A DNA stretch of 64,000 bases from Pseudolabrys sp. (GTDB taxonomy: Bacteria > Pseudomonadota > Alphaproteobacteria > Rhizobiales > Xanthobacteraceae). The translations under genes and the position numbers were made by a program. The DNA lies in NCBI GenBank assembly GCA_029980465.1, contig JARYIJ010000001.1:3297501-3361500 (forward strand), given 5' to 3'. Positions 51,238 through 61,045 of this stretch are shown one piece after another; position 1 is the stretch's first letter; every line of letters starts with the position of its first letter. The notes under the pieces were generated by a model, which saw nothing but the letters and a program-made list of their open reading frames with translations, was not told the DNA's origin and did not search any database.

Positions 51238-53718
51238 ATGGCGGGAATGAAGGTCCTTCTACGGTTTTTCGGCTTTCTCTTTGCGGCGGGCACGATCGTG
51301 TTCGTGGTCGGCGTTGCCGGCGTCGCCGGGCTGCTGTGGCATTTCTCCAAGGACCTGCCGGATTATTCGCAGTTGCAGGACTACGAGCCGCCGGTCGTCA
51401 CGCGCGTGCAGGCCGCCGACGGGTCGCTGGTCGCCGAATATGCCAAGGAGCGGCGTCTCTATATTCCGATCCAGGCGGTGCCGAAGTTGGTCATTCACGC
51501 CTTCCTCGCGGCCGAGGACAAGAACTTCTACGAGCATGGCGGGCTCGATTTCAGCGGCATTTTGCGCGCGTCTCTGAGCTACATTCAGAACTATGGCACC
51601 AACCGCCGCCCCCAGGGCGCCTCGACGATCACGCAGCAGGTCGCCAAAAATTTCCTGCTGACCAACGAAGTGTCGTTCAAGCGCAAGATCAAGGAAGCAC
51701 TGCTCGCGCTCAAGATCGAGCGCACCTACAGCAAGGACAAGATTCTCGAGCTGTATCTCAACGAGATTTATCTTGGTTTCGGCGCGTATGGCATCGCATC
51801 GGCGTCACTTACGTATTTCGACAAGTCGGTGCACGAACTGACGATTGCTGAAGCTGCGTATCTCGCGGCGTTGCCGAAGGGGCCGAACAACTACAATCCG
51901 TTCCGCCAGCGCGAGCGGGCAATCGAGCGCCGCAACTGGGTGATCGACCAGATGGCGCAGGACGGCTTCATCAAGGTGGCCGATGCCGAGAAGGCGAAGC
52001 GTCAGCCGCTCAACGTCGTGCAGAAGCCGACCGGGGTGCGAATCTTCGCTGCCGAATACTTTGCCGAGGAGGTCCGCCGAGAGCTCTACGACCGCTACGG
52101 CGAGAAGAAGCTCTACGAGGGGGGACTGTCGGTTCGCACGACGCTCGACACTCATTATCAGATGCTCGCGCGCAAGGCGCTTATCGACGGCTTGGTCCGT
52201 TATGACGAGGTGCACGGCTGGCGCGGGCCCGTTCAGAAGATCGATATTTCCGGCGACTGGGGCGTCAAGCTCGCCGACGTCAAGGCGCTGGCTGACGTGA
52301 CGCCGTGGCGTCTCGCCGTCGTGCTCGAGACCGGCGATCAATCCGCCCGCATTGGCTTGCAGCCGGATCGCGAGCCGGGCGGCGCGGTAAGCAGCGAGCG
52401 CCCCATCGGGATTATTCCTCTCGAAGGCCTGAAATGGGCCAAGGTGCAAAACAAGGTTCCGACCAAGGCCAGTCAGGTACTGAGTCCCGGCGACGTGATT
52501 TACGTCGAGCCGATGAGTACCCCCGGACAGTATCGCCTACATCAGATTCCTGAGGTGTCCGGCGCCATCGTGGTCATGGATCCGCACACCGGACGCGTGC
52601 TGGCCATGGTCGGCGGCTTCTCCTACGACCAAAGCCAGTTCAACCGTGCGACGCAGGCGCTGCGTCAGCCCGGCTCGTCATTCAAGCCGATCGTCTATGC
52701 CGCGGCGATCGACAATGGCTACACGCCGTCGACGCTGGTGCTTGATGCGCCGATCGAAATCGACCAGGGACCGGGGCAGGGCGTCTGGGAGCCTGAAAAC
52801 TACGAGAAGAATTTCTACGGCCCGTCCACGCTGCGGTTCGGCATCGAGCATTCGCGCAACGTGATGACCGTGCGGCTGGCGCAGGACATCGGCATGCCGC
52901 TGATCGCCGAATATGCCAAGCGCCTCGGCGTATATGACGATCTCCCGCCGTATTTGTCGTTCGCCCTGGGCGCTGGCGAGACGACGCTGCTGCGCATGGT
53001 GACGGCATATTCCATGATCGACAATGGCGGCAGGCGCATCAAGCCGACGCTAATCGACCGCATTCAGGATCGCTACGGCCACACCATCTACAAGCATGAC
53101 GAGCGCGTCTGCGAAGGCTGCGACGCCGCGAAATGGAACAATCAGCCCGAACCGACATTGATCGATCGCTCACAGCAGGTGCTTGATCCGATGACGGCGT
53201 ATCAGATGACGTCGATCATGGAGGGCGTGACCATCCGGGGCACCGCGGCCGGCATGGAGCGAGACCTCGGCCGTCCCGTCGCCGGCAAGACCGGTACGAC
53301 CAATGACGAGAAGGATGCCTGGTTCGTCGGTTTCACGCCGAACCTCGCGGTCGGCGTCTACATGGGCTACGACAAGCCGCGGCATTTGTCGTTCCCGGGC
53401 GGCGCGACCGGCGGCCGCGTATCGGCGCCGATCGTGAAGGAATTCCTCAAGGACGCCCTGGCGGGAACGCCGCCGGTGCCGTTCCGCGTACCGCCTGGAA
53501 TCAAACTGGTGCGGGTCGATCTCAAGACCGGAATGCGTGCCGGCCCCGGCTCGCAGAAGGTCATCCTCGAGGCGTTCAAGCCTGGCACGGCCCCGCCGGA
53601 CAACTACGCGGTAGTCGGCGCGACCAGCGATAGCTATCAGGGCGGTTCGTACAGTCCGGCGGTTTCGCCGGATGCCGATCGTGCCGTGCGCAGCACGGGG
53701 ACCGGCGGTCTCTACTAG
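51238..53718 (+). CDS. mrcA: Penicillin-binding protein 1A
   Basis: This 826-residue bifunctional peptidoglycan synthase has one N-terminal helix (about 5-30) and a glycosyltransferase 51 domain (about 55-230) with EDKNFYEHGGLDF and RPQGASTITQQVAKNFLL. An OB-like insertion (about 320-430) is followed by the transpeptidase domain with SSFK (QPGSSFKPIVYAAA), SRN (EHSRNVMTVR) and KTGTT (VAGKTGTTNDEKDAWFVGF). Length and domain order are typical. It works in the same pathway as the upstream amidase. Confidence 0.96.
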   Translation: MAGMKVLLRFFGFLFAAGTIVFVVGVAGVAGLLWHFSKDLPDYSQLQDYEPPVVTRVQAADGSLVAEYAKERRLYIPIQAVPKLVIHAFLAAEDKNFYEHGGLDFSGILRASLSYIQNYGTNRRPQGASTITQQVAKNFLLTNEVSFKRKIKEALLALKIERTYSKDKILELYLNEIYLGFGAYGIASASLTYFDKSVHELTIAEAAYLAALPKGPNNYNPFRQRERAIERRNWVIDQMAQDGFIKVADAEKAKRQPLNVVQKPTGVRIFAAEYFAEEVRRELYDRYGEKKLYEGGLSVRTTLDTHYQMLARKALIDGLVRYDEVHGWRGPVQKIDISGDWGVKLADVKALADVTPWRLAVVLETGDQSARIGLQPDREPGGAVSSERPIGIIPLEGLKWAKVQNKVPTKASQVLSPGDVIYVEPMSTPGQYRLHQIPEVSGAIVVMDPHTGRVLAMVGGFSYDQSQFNRATQALRQPGSSFKPIVYAAAIDNGYTPSTLVLDAPIEIDQGPGQGVWEPENYEKNFYGPSTLRFGIEHSRNVMTVRLAQDIGMPLIAEYAKRLGVYDDLPPYLSFALGAGETTLLRMVTAYSMIDNGGRRIKPTLIDRIQDRYGHTIYKHDERVCEGCDAAKWNNQPEPTLIDRSQQVLDPMTAYQMTSIMEGVTIRGTAAGMERDLGRPVAGKTGTTNDEKDAWFVGFTPNLAVGVYMGYDKPRHLSFPGGATGGRVSAPIVKEFLKDALAGTPPVPFRVPPGIKLVRVDLKTGMRAGPGSQKVILEAFKPGTAPPDNYAVVGATSDSYQGGSYSPAVSPDADRAVRSTGTGGLY

Positions 53719-54195
53719 CTAATGGGCTGATTGAGGCGGCGGCGCGTCGCAGCGCGTCAACCATGGCGTGTTGCCGCCCGTCGACAGAACCTCGCCGTTG
53801 CGGACGACGTATTTTCGGTGACGATCGAGATCGCGGTTTGTGATCGTGCGCAGGCGATTACCCTCCTTGCGTATCGTCAGTTCCTGTTCGAATTCACCGT
53901 TGATTTTGACGCGGAGCACGATGCGGTCTTTGCCTTCCTGTCTTGCCCGGAGGATCACATAAATGTTCGGCTCGGAATTGGAGCCGAGGCTCTCGCTGAA
54001 GACGGGATCGCCGGTCTGGGAGACGTAGGCCGATCTGTAATTGTTCACTGGCGAGGCCGGCTGGGCGCAATCGACGGCCCAGGTTCCGAAGAAGCCGAAT
54101 GCAGACAGCGTATCCTTGAGCGTTGCGGCCTGCACGGTCCCGCAGCAGAGCGCCGCCGCAGCGGCAAGCAACACCTTGACCGAAACGCTATTCAC
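53719..54195 (-). CDS. Exported hypothetical protein
   Basis: This 158-residue protein has a signal peptide (MNSVSVKVLLAAAAALCCGTVQAA) and a mature beta-rich domain starting AFGFFGTWAVDCAQPASPVN. Two cysteines (in VDCAQP and TRCDAP) may form a disulfide. It begins right after the convergent PBP1a stop (adjacent stops). Similar proteins occur in Hyphomicrobiales without assigned function. Confidence 0.75.
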   Translation of the reverse strand: MNSVSVKVLLAAAAALCCGTVQAATLKDTLSAFGFFGTWAVDCAQPASPVNNYRSAYVSQTGDPVFSESLGSNSEPNIYVILRARQEGKDRIVLRVKINGEFEQELTIRKEGNRLRTITNRDLDRHRKYVVRNGEVLSTGGNTPWLTRCDAPPPQSAH

Positions 54196-54308
54196 AGAAT
54201 CTTCTCACAGATTTTCATCTTAGTGAGCCGGCAGATGGCGGCAACAATGATCCAGTAGTTGCACACCGTCCTATAGATCGTTAACTGAGGGCCGGGATTG
54301 GAACTCTC

Positions 54309-55440
54309 ATGCGCGCAGAAACACAGAGCCTCGTCGACGACATCAAGCAGTCCATCGGGCTGCTGAGGAGGCATCTTTGACGTCGACCAGGCCACACGGC
54401 GCCTCGCCGAGCTGAACAAGGAATCCGAAAATCCGGAACTGTGGAACGATCCGGCGCGCGCGCAGAAGCTGATGCGCGAGCGGGATGCGCTGGACGATCA
54501 GCTCAATGCCATCGGCCGGATCGAGCAGGAGCTCGACGACCAGCTCACGATGATCGAGCTCGGTGAGGCCGAAAACGACGCTGGCGCTGTCGCCGATGCC
54601 GAAGCGGCGTTGCGAAAGCTCAAGGCCGAGGTGGCGCGCCGCGAGCTCGAGGCGCTGCTGTCGGGCGAGGCCGACGGTAACGACACCTATCTCGAAATCC
54701 ACGCCGGCGCCGGAGGCACGGAGAGCCAGGACTGGGCCGGCATGCTGATGCGCATGTACACGCGCTGGGCCGAAGCGCATGGCTACAAGATTGAACTTGT
54801 GGACGAAGCCGAAGGCGAGGGCGCGGGCATCAAATCGGCGACGCTCCTCATCAAGGGGCGCAATGCCTATGGCTGGCTGAAGGGCGAAGACGGCGTCCAC
54901 CGCCTCGTTCGCATTTCACCGTTCGACGCCAATGCGCGCCGTCATACCTCGTTCGCGAGCGTCAATGTCTATCCGGTGATCGACGACAACATCAAAATCG
55001 AGATCAACGAGAAGGATGTGCGCACCGACGTCATGCGCTCCGGCGGCGCCGGCGGCCAGCACGTCAACAAGACCGAATCCGCCGTCCGCCTGACGCATAT
55101 TCCGACCAATATCGTCGTGAAGTGCCAGCAGGACCGCTCGCAACATCGCAACCGGGCGATGGCGTGGGACATGCTGCGCGCCAAGCTGTTCGAGCGTGAG
55201 ATCAAGAAGCGGGAAGCCGCCGCCGAAGCGGAGCAGGCCGCCAAGACCGACATCGGCTGGGGCCATCAGATCCGCTCGTACGTTCTTCAGCCGTATCAGA
55301 TGGTCAAGGACCTGCGCACGGGCGTTTCGACCTCGAACACGGGTGCCGTGCTCGATGGCGATCTGGACGAGTTCATGCAGGCGACGCTGGCGCAGAAGGC
55401 CTTCGGCACGGCGCCGGTCCAGGTCGAGGACGTCGAATAG
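54309..55440 (+). CDS. prfB: Peptide chain release factor 2 (programmed +1 frameshift)
   Basis: RF2 reads UGA and UAA stop codons. The gene is in two frames: codons 1-23 (54309-54377, [14 protein letters not shown] and onwards), then +1 into 54379-55440, giving 376 residues. The join is the classic site with AGGAGG (54366-54371), then CAT, CTT and the in-frame TGA followed by C. The class features SPF (in [13 protein letters not shown]) and GGQ (in [11 protein letters not shown]) are present. Autoregulation by RF2 level follows from this arrangement, as in many bacteria. Confidence 0.96.
54366..54381 (+). promoter_or_regulatory. prfB programmed frameshift site
   Basis: AGGAGG-CAT-CTT-TGA-C reproduces the known prfB layout: a Shine-Dalgarno-like stimulator three bases before the CTT slippery codon, followed by TGAC. 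Slippage by +1 at CTT joins the two reading frames. Confidence 0.95.
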
Positions 55441-55463
55441 CTTAGGGCAGTGCGCCGTAACGA

Positions 55464-56747
55464 TCAGTCGATGCCGTACAGCTTCGCACCGGCGTGCAGG
55501 AATTTCTGTGGATCGACCGCGGTATTGTTGATCCGCGTTTCATAGTGCAGATGCGGCCCGGTTGAGCGACCTGTCGAGCCGATCAATCCGACCACCTGGC
55601 CGATGTGCACCTGCTGGCCGACCTTCACCAGGATCTTAGAGAGGTGGCCGTAGCGGGTGGAGACCCCGTTGTGATGATTGATCTCCACCATGTTGCCGTA
55701 GCCGCCGGTCCGGCTCGCGATCGTGACCGTGCCATCCGCGGTGGCGCGCGCCGGCTCGCCGATTTGACCGCGCAGATCGATGCCGGTGTGAATGGCTGGC
55801 TCGCCCAGAAACGGGTCCATGCGCACTCCGAACGGAGAGGTCATGTCGATCTCTCCCTGTACGGGTTTCCGCAGTGGAATTTCATTCATCTCGCGCGTCA
55901 TGTCATCGAGTTCGGCGCGTGTCACCTTGACCCTGTAGAGCTGCTGCTCGAACGGTGTTGCCGTTTTGGACGGATGCCGCAGCGGCACGAACGGGCCACC
56001 AATCGAGCCGGTAATGTCGTCGCCATGCTTGCCGAGGCTGACCCCGAGTCCGGCGATGACACTGCGCATGTGGTTGAGCCGCGCCTCGAGCGATTGTTCG
56101 GTATGGCCGAGGGCGTAGTCCTGCTTCTGTTCAACACGATCCAGGGATTGCGAAACGTGACTCATGATGGCGTCGAGGCGCCCGTTCGGGACATGGGCCG
56201 CCGTGGTCGAATTGGTTTCGAGATCGCTGCGGCGCTCCGGTGAGGGGACACTATCGTTGTCGCCGAGCGGTAGTGGCTTTTGCGGCTGGGCCTTGCCGTG
56301 TCCGGCTTTCGGCGACGGCCCGCCACCGAGTGCGGCGCTGCGGGCTTCGAGCGTAGCCTGCCGTCTTAACAGCCCTTCGAGCCTCTGCTCGAACTGCTCC
56401 TGGTCGAGAAGCTGGCGGCTCGTGACGCGATCGATCTGGGCGCGCAGCTCGGCAATGCGATCTTCGTAGGCGAACTGCATCTGCGCCTGTCGGCCGATCA
56501 GACGGGTCAGCACGTTCTCCTTGAATGCGAAATAACTTCCCGTCGCGATCGACCAGATGGCCATTACAACGAGGGTGCCGACGACGATCCAGAACGCGAC
56601 CGGGCCGATGCGGACCTGCCGTCCGCCATGCGCAAGGGTATATCCCTTCTGGTTGCGGTGGGCCGTTCGTGGGGCGTGCGCCGCCACCGACCGGGCGGAT
56701 GCGTGTGCGGGGCGCGCGGTACTGGGCAGCACGTGAGAAGAGGACAT
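55464..56747 (-). CDS. M23 family peptidase (LytM domain) with coiled coil
   Basis: This 427-residue inner-membrane protein has a basic cytoplasmic N-terminus, one helix (about 48-72), a periplasmic coiled-coil (about 80-150) and a C-terminal LytM domain (about 300-420). Zinc and active-site residues are visible in AIHTGIDLRG, TRYGHLSKI and GPHLHYETRIN. The set is complete, so it could cleave peptidoglycan itself, or act as an activator like EnvC for the amidase encoded at 50 kb. It is convergent with prfB. Confidence 0.92.
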   Translation of the reverse strand: MSSSHVLPSTARPAHASARSVAAHAPRTAHRNQKGYTLAHGGRQVRIGPVAFWIVVGTLVVMAIWSIATGSYFAFKENVLTRLIGRQAQMQFAYEDRIAELRAQIDRVTSRQLLDQEQFEQRLEGLLRRQATLEARSAALGGGPSPKAGHGKAQPQKPLPLGDNDSVPSPERRSDLETNSTTAAHVPNGRLDAIMSHVSQSLDRVEQKQDYALGHTEQSLEARLNHMRSVIAGLGVSLGKHGDDITGSIGGPFVPLRHPSKTATPFEQQLYRVKVTRAELDDMTREMNEIPLRKPVQGEIDMTSPFGVRMDPFLGEPAIHTGIDLRGQIGEPARATADGTVTIASRTGGYGNMVEINHHNGVSTRYGHLSKILVKVGQQVHIGQVVGLIGSTGRSTGPHLHYETRINNTAVDPQKFLHAGAKLYGID

Positions 56748-56854
56748 TGACGCTCCGGCCGGTCGGCGAGCCGGAACAAGCCGGGCAACCAGCGGCGCGA
56801 TTTCAGCCGCTTATGGTTAAGAAAGCGGAAACGGACTCGCTCAAAAGCGCGCGC

Positions 56855-57325
56855 TTAGAGAATCTTGGCCGCTTCGAGCACCTCTTCGGCATGGCCTGCG
56901 ACGGAGACCTTGGGCCAGATGCGGGCAATCCGGCCGTTTTCGTCGATCAGGACGGTCTTGCGGATGACGCCCATGAATTTCCGGCCATAGAGCGACTTTT
57001 CGCCCCAGGCGCCGTAAGCCGTGAGCATGGTGTGGGCCGGGTCGGAACCCAATGCGACGGAGATCTTGTGCTTGGATTTGAATCGATCCTGGGCCGCGAC
57101 CGAGTCTGCCGACACCCCGAGAATTTCAGTGTTAGCCTTGGCAAATTGTGCACGCAGTTTGGAGAACTCGATGGCCTCTCGGGTGCATCCTGGCGTGTCG
57201 GCGCGCGGATAGAAATAGAGGACGAGTTTCCGTCCTTTGAAGTCCTTCAGCGCCACGGAGCCGCCGCCATCGCGGTCGATCTTGAACGCAGGGGCACGCG
57301 ATCCGGGCTTGAGTTCGCTCTCCAT
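56855..57325 (-). CDS. bcp: Thioredoxin-dependent thiol peroxidase, Bcp/PrxQ type
   Basis: This 156-residue peroxiredoxin reduces hydroperoxides. The peroxidatic Cys47 is in YPRADTPGCTREA. The usual resolving Cys five residues on is Ile here (CTREAIEF), so it is probably a 1-Cys type or uses another resolving thiol. The ATG at 57325 has an AAAGGAAGG site; a GTG start at 57352 (VAKTTKGRRM) is the alternative. Confidence 0.93.
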   Translation of the reverse strand: MESELKPGSRAPAFKIDRDGGGSVALKDFKGRKLVLYFYPRADTPGCTREAIEFSKLRAQFAKANTEILGVSADSVAAQDRFKSKHKISVALGSDPAHTMLTAYGAWGEKSLYGRKFMGVIRKTVLIDENGRIARIWPKVSVAGHAEEVLEAAKIL

Positions 57326-57498
57326 GCGCCTTCCTTTCGTCGTTTTCGCCACGTCAATGACACCTGAACGTGTGATGTGATCTTCTGAGGTCGCGATGCC
57401 GCGGCTAGGGGCCCTTCCTGAGGGCCTCCAGATTAGGCGAATCGTTGTGACCCGGCGATAGTTGCGCAAGGCGTTTGATCGGGGAGCGCCCTGACGGG

Positions 57499-60400
57499 AT
57501 GATGGGGAAGCACAGTAAACCGGCCCAGCACGCGCACGGGTATGCTCGTGCGCGTCGGCATTTACGTGCGCTTCTCAGACATCCGGCTTCGGCGTGGCGC
57601 GGGATTCGCGGTGTTGGCGGGAGACTGCTGCGCCCGCGCTGGGTGCAAAGGACACTGTGGACGGGAGCCGCTGTTGTTGGCGTGCTTCTGATCGGAGGGG
57701 GCGGGCTGTGGTGGCGCCTGAACACCGGTCCTATCAACCTCAACGTGATCACGCCCTGGCTGACCGCCGCGATCTCTCAAAACTTCGGTGGAAGCCAAAC
57801 CGTCACGATCGGCGGTACCCAGATCGAACGTGACGAGCATGGCCGCGCCGCTCTGCGGATCAGCAACATCGTGGTGCGCGATCCGGATGGCGTCATTGTC
57901 GCCAGCGCGCCGAAGGCCGACGTTAGTCTCGCCGGCGGAAGTCTTTTGTTCGGTAAAATTCGCGCCGAGCGTCTGAACCTGGTCGGTGCCGAGCTGTCAG
58001 TGCGCATCGAGACCGACGGAAAGGTTACGGTTTTTGCAGGAGCGAATACCAGGCCGATTGCCACAGCGCCAACTCCTGTATTACCGGCCGCTGCGCAACC
58101 GGATTTGCCAAAACGGGTCATCGCCGACACGGCGGCTGCCCTGACGTGGATCGATGGGCTGGGAGCGAGCGGGCTCGACGGCCACGGACTCTCCGAAATC
58201 GGGCTTGTCGACGGCAATCTGACCGTTGACGATCAGAGGTCGGGGAAACGGTGGACGTTCTCGAAAATCAACATCAGCCTGTCGCGCGTGTCCCGTGGCG
58301 GCCTGTTGTTTCGTCTTGGGTCTGACAATCCCGACCACCCGTGGCAGATCAGCGCCGCGCTTCGGCCCCTGCGAGGCAACGTTCGTGCGATCGGTATCGA
58401 GGCACGGAAAGTTGCGCTTAACGACGTTTTGCTCGCTGCCCGGGTAGGCGGCGGCAGGATCGAGTCCGACGTCACGCTCTCTTCGAGTATTCGCGCGGAA
58501 TTCCTGACCGACGGCACACTGCGCCAGGCTATCGGAGAAGTCGTCCTCGATCCCGGTCATGTTGTTGACCTGCGCGATCCGGATATGCGGATCGATCTCG
58601 ATCGGGCCGACGTCAGATTCGAATGGGATAGCGTGCGCCAGGTCTTGCTGGTGCCATTTCAGATCAAGTCGGATGGCAATCAATTCACGATGCTTGCAAC
58701 TGCGCGGCCGTCGCCCGATGGCGATGGAGAATGGCAGTTCGGAATCGACCGCGGTGATCCAATCATCGACCCCGTCATCTTCTCGGCGCATCCAGAGTGG
58801 GCTGAGCCGGCCTTTGCGCTCAACCGCATTGTCGTCCGCGGCACAATCGATGTTTCCCATAAACGCATAGAGGTGAGCCAGGGCGACATTGGGCGGACGG
58901 ATACCCGTCCGGGGTACAATGTCGGCGTTGCAGTCACCGGGCACTTCGACTGGGACAGTGACGAGCCGAAAATTGCCTTTGGCGTCGCCGGCACGCGCAT
59001 GCCGATGAATGTGATGAAGCGGCTGTGGCCGGTCTTCATCTCGACCAACGTGAGGGCGTGGGTCAATGAGCGGATTTCCGCCGGGACCGTGGATCGTGTT
59101 CTGATCGCCGGGAACGGGCCGCTCAATGTCTTCACCGACCCGGCAGTGCCGCTTCAGGACGACAGCCTTTCAATCGAGGTGGAGACCAGTGGCACGAGCA
59201 TCGAGCCTGTGCCGAAGCTGCCGCCAATTCGCGATGCCGATCTCAGCGTGCGCATCGACGGCCGTTCGGCCCGAGTTACGCTTGGCGGCGGCACGATTGA
59301 AGTTGCGCCGTCGCGCAAGCTCAACATCGCGAATGGCGTCTTCGAGATTCCGGATACGCGCCCCAAGCCGTCCGCAGCAGTGGCTAGTTTCCGCATCGAC
59401 GGCTCGGTGGGGGCGGCCGCGTTCCTGATGACGCTCGAACCGCTCAAGGGCGCAACGGGACCGGTTCTCGATCCGGCGTCGAGTCGCGGCACGGTGGCGG
59501 CCAAGGTCGCGGTCAACTTCGATCTCGGCCGCAAAGGCGTCAACAACGTCAAGTTCGTGGTGAACGCCGATCTCGGCAATTTCGTCGCGGACGGGCTCGT
59601 GCTCGGTCAGAAGGTCGAGGCGCAGACCTTGCATGTTGTTGCGACGTCGGATGACTTCAGGGTCAAGGGGGACGCAAAGCTCAACGGCGTTCCGGCCAAG
59701 CTCGAATTCCATCAGGCGAAGGGCGCGCCTCAGGCCGACATTCAACTGCACGCGATGCTTGACGAGGCGTCGCGCAAGCGACTCGGCATCAATTTCGGTC
59801 AGGCGGTTGTCGGCACGATACCCGTGACGGTGAACGGCAAGGTCGGAAGCGCCACCGTTCCGGATCAGATCAATGTCGACGCGGATTTTACGCCGGTCAG
59901 GATCGATCAATTGTTGCCCGGCTGGGTGAAGGCCGCCGGCAAGTCAGCTCACGTTACGTTCAATCTGGTCCAGGCGGGAAAGACCACGCGTTTCGACAAT
60001 CTGACGCTGGAGGGTCAGGGGGCGCTCGCCAAAGGCAGCGTGGAATTCGACAGTTCGGGCGACCTGACGGCGGTGAATTTTCCGGTATTCGCGTTGTCCA
60101 GTGGCGATCAGGCCTCATTAAAGGCGGAGCGCGGCACCGACGGCACCATGCACGTGCAGATGCGGGGCGACGTCTATGACGGCCGCCAGTTCATCAAGGC
60201 CGCGTTGTCCGAGGACGCGCCGGCTGGAGTAAAGCCCAAGCAATTTGACCTCGATCTTGACGTCAAGCTCGGCGCCGTCGCCGGCAGCAACGGCGAGGCG
60301 GTCCGCGGGCTGGAACTCAAGTTGTCGCGTCGCGGCGGGAAAATCCGCAGCTTCAATATGAAAGCGAAGATCGGCCGCGATACGCCGCTGATCGGCGAAT

Positions 60401-61044
60401 TGCGCCTGCGGACGCGGGACAATCATCAGGTCATCTATGTCGAAACAAATGACGCCGGCGCTCTCCTGCGGTTCACCGACATTTATCCGCGCATGTTCGG
60501 CGGCCAGATGTGGATGGCGATGGACCCGCCGAGTCGAGAGCCGGGGCCGCAAATCGGCGTCGTCAATATTCAGAACTTCGTCGTGAAGGGCGAGCCCAGT
60601 CTCGAGCGCGTGGTCTCCGGCGGCAAAGACGATCCACGCGTCGGCGTTGAATTCAGCGAAATGCGCTGCGACTTCACGCGGGTGCCCGGCCGCATGATCA
60701 TTCGCGATGGTGTGGTGCGCGGCCCCGTCGTCGGCGCGACAATCGACGGCCAGATCGATTATGCTCGCGATGAACTGCACGTGCATGGCACGTTTGTGCC
60801 GTTGTACGGCCTCAACAACATGTTTGGGCAGATTCCGATCGTCGGTCTGTTCCTCGGCGGTGGCAGCAACGAAGGCCTGGTCGGAATCAACTACGAAGCA
60901 TCGGGTCCGCCGTCGGCGCCGCGTATCGCGATCAATCCGATCTCCGCGGTCGCGCCCGGGCTGCTCCGCAAATTCATTCCAGGGCCGGGCACCTTCGAGC
61001 AGACACCCGATATCGCACCGGCGCCGGCGCAGCCGACGCGCTGA
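57499..61044 (+). CDS. Large AsmA-like protein with DUF3971 and AsmA-like C-terminal domain
   Basis: This protein of about 1181 residues has a basic cytoplasmic N-terminus, one membrane helix (about 48-67, WTGAAVVGVLLIGGGGLWW) and a very long beta-rich periplasmic part with repeated short strands. The C-terminal part (VPLYGLNNMFGQIPIVGLFLGG) is typical for AsmA-like C-terminal regions. Members (YhdP, TamB, AsmA) form periplasm-spanning channels that carry phospholipids to the outer membrane, so a role in envelope lipid transport is likely. Start options are 57475, 57499 and 57502. It is convergent with tyrS, one base apart. Confidence 0.88.
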   Translation: MMGKHSKPAQHAHGYARARRHLRALLRHPASAWRGIRGVGGRLLRPRWVQRTLWTGAAVVGVLLIGGGGLWWRLNTGPINLNVITPWLTAAISQNFGGSQTVTIGGTQIERDEHGRAALRISNIVVRDPDGVIVASAPKADVSLAGGSLLFGKIRAERLNLVGAELSVRIETDGKVTVFAGANTRPIATAPTPVLPAAAQPDLPKRVIADTAAALTWIDGLGASGLDGHGLSEIGLVDGNLTVDDQRSGKRWTFSKINISLSRVSRGGLLFRLGSDNPDHPWQISAALRPLRGNVRAIGIEARKVALNDVLLAARVGGGRIESDVTLSSSIRAEFLTDGTLRQAIGEVVLDPGHVVDLRDPDMRIDLDRADVRFEWDSVRQVLLVPFQIKSDGNQFTMLATARPSPDGDGEWQFGIDRGDPIIDPVIFSAHPEWAEPAFALNRIVVRGTIDVSHKRIEVSQGDIGRTDTRPGYNVGVAVTGHFDWDSDEPKIAFGVAGTRMPMNVMKRLWPVFISTNVRAWVNERISAGTVDRVLIAGNGPLNVFTDPAVPLQDDSLSIEVETSGTSIEPVPKLPPIRDADLSVRIDGRSARVTLGGGTIEVAPSRKLNIANGVFEIPDTRPKPSAAVASFRIDGSVGAAAFLMTLEPLKGATGPVLDPASSRGTVAAKVAVNFDLGRKGVNNVKFVVNADLGNFVADGLVLGQKVEAQTLHVVATSDDFRVKGDAKLNGVPAKLEFHQAKGAPQADIQLHAMLDEASRKRLGINFGQAVVGTIPVTVNGKVGSATVPDQINVDADFTPVRIDQLLPGWVKAAGKSAHVTFNLVQAGKTTRFDNLTLEGQGALAKGSVEFDSSGDLTAVNFPVFALSSGDQASLKAERGTDGTMHVQMRGDVYDGRQFIKAALSEDAPAGVKPKQFDLDLDVKLGAVAGSNGEAVRGLELKLSRRGGKIRSFNMKAKIGRDTPLIGELRLRTRDNHQVIYVETNDAGALLRFTDIYPRMFGGQMWMAMDPPSREPGPQIGVVNIQNFVVKGEPSLERVVSGGKDDPRVGVEFSEMRCDFTRVPGRMIIRDGVVRGPVVGATIDGQIDYARDELHVHGTFVPLYGLNNMFGQIPIVGLFLGGGSNEGLVGINYEASGPPSAPRIAINPISAVAPGLLRKFIPGPGTFEQTPDIAPAPAQPTR

Positions 61045-61045
61045 G

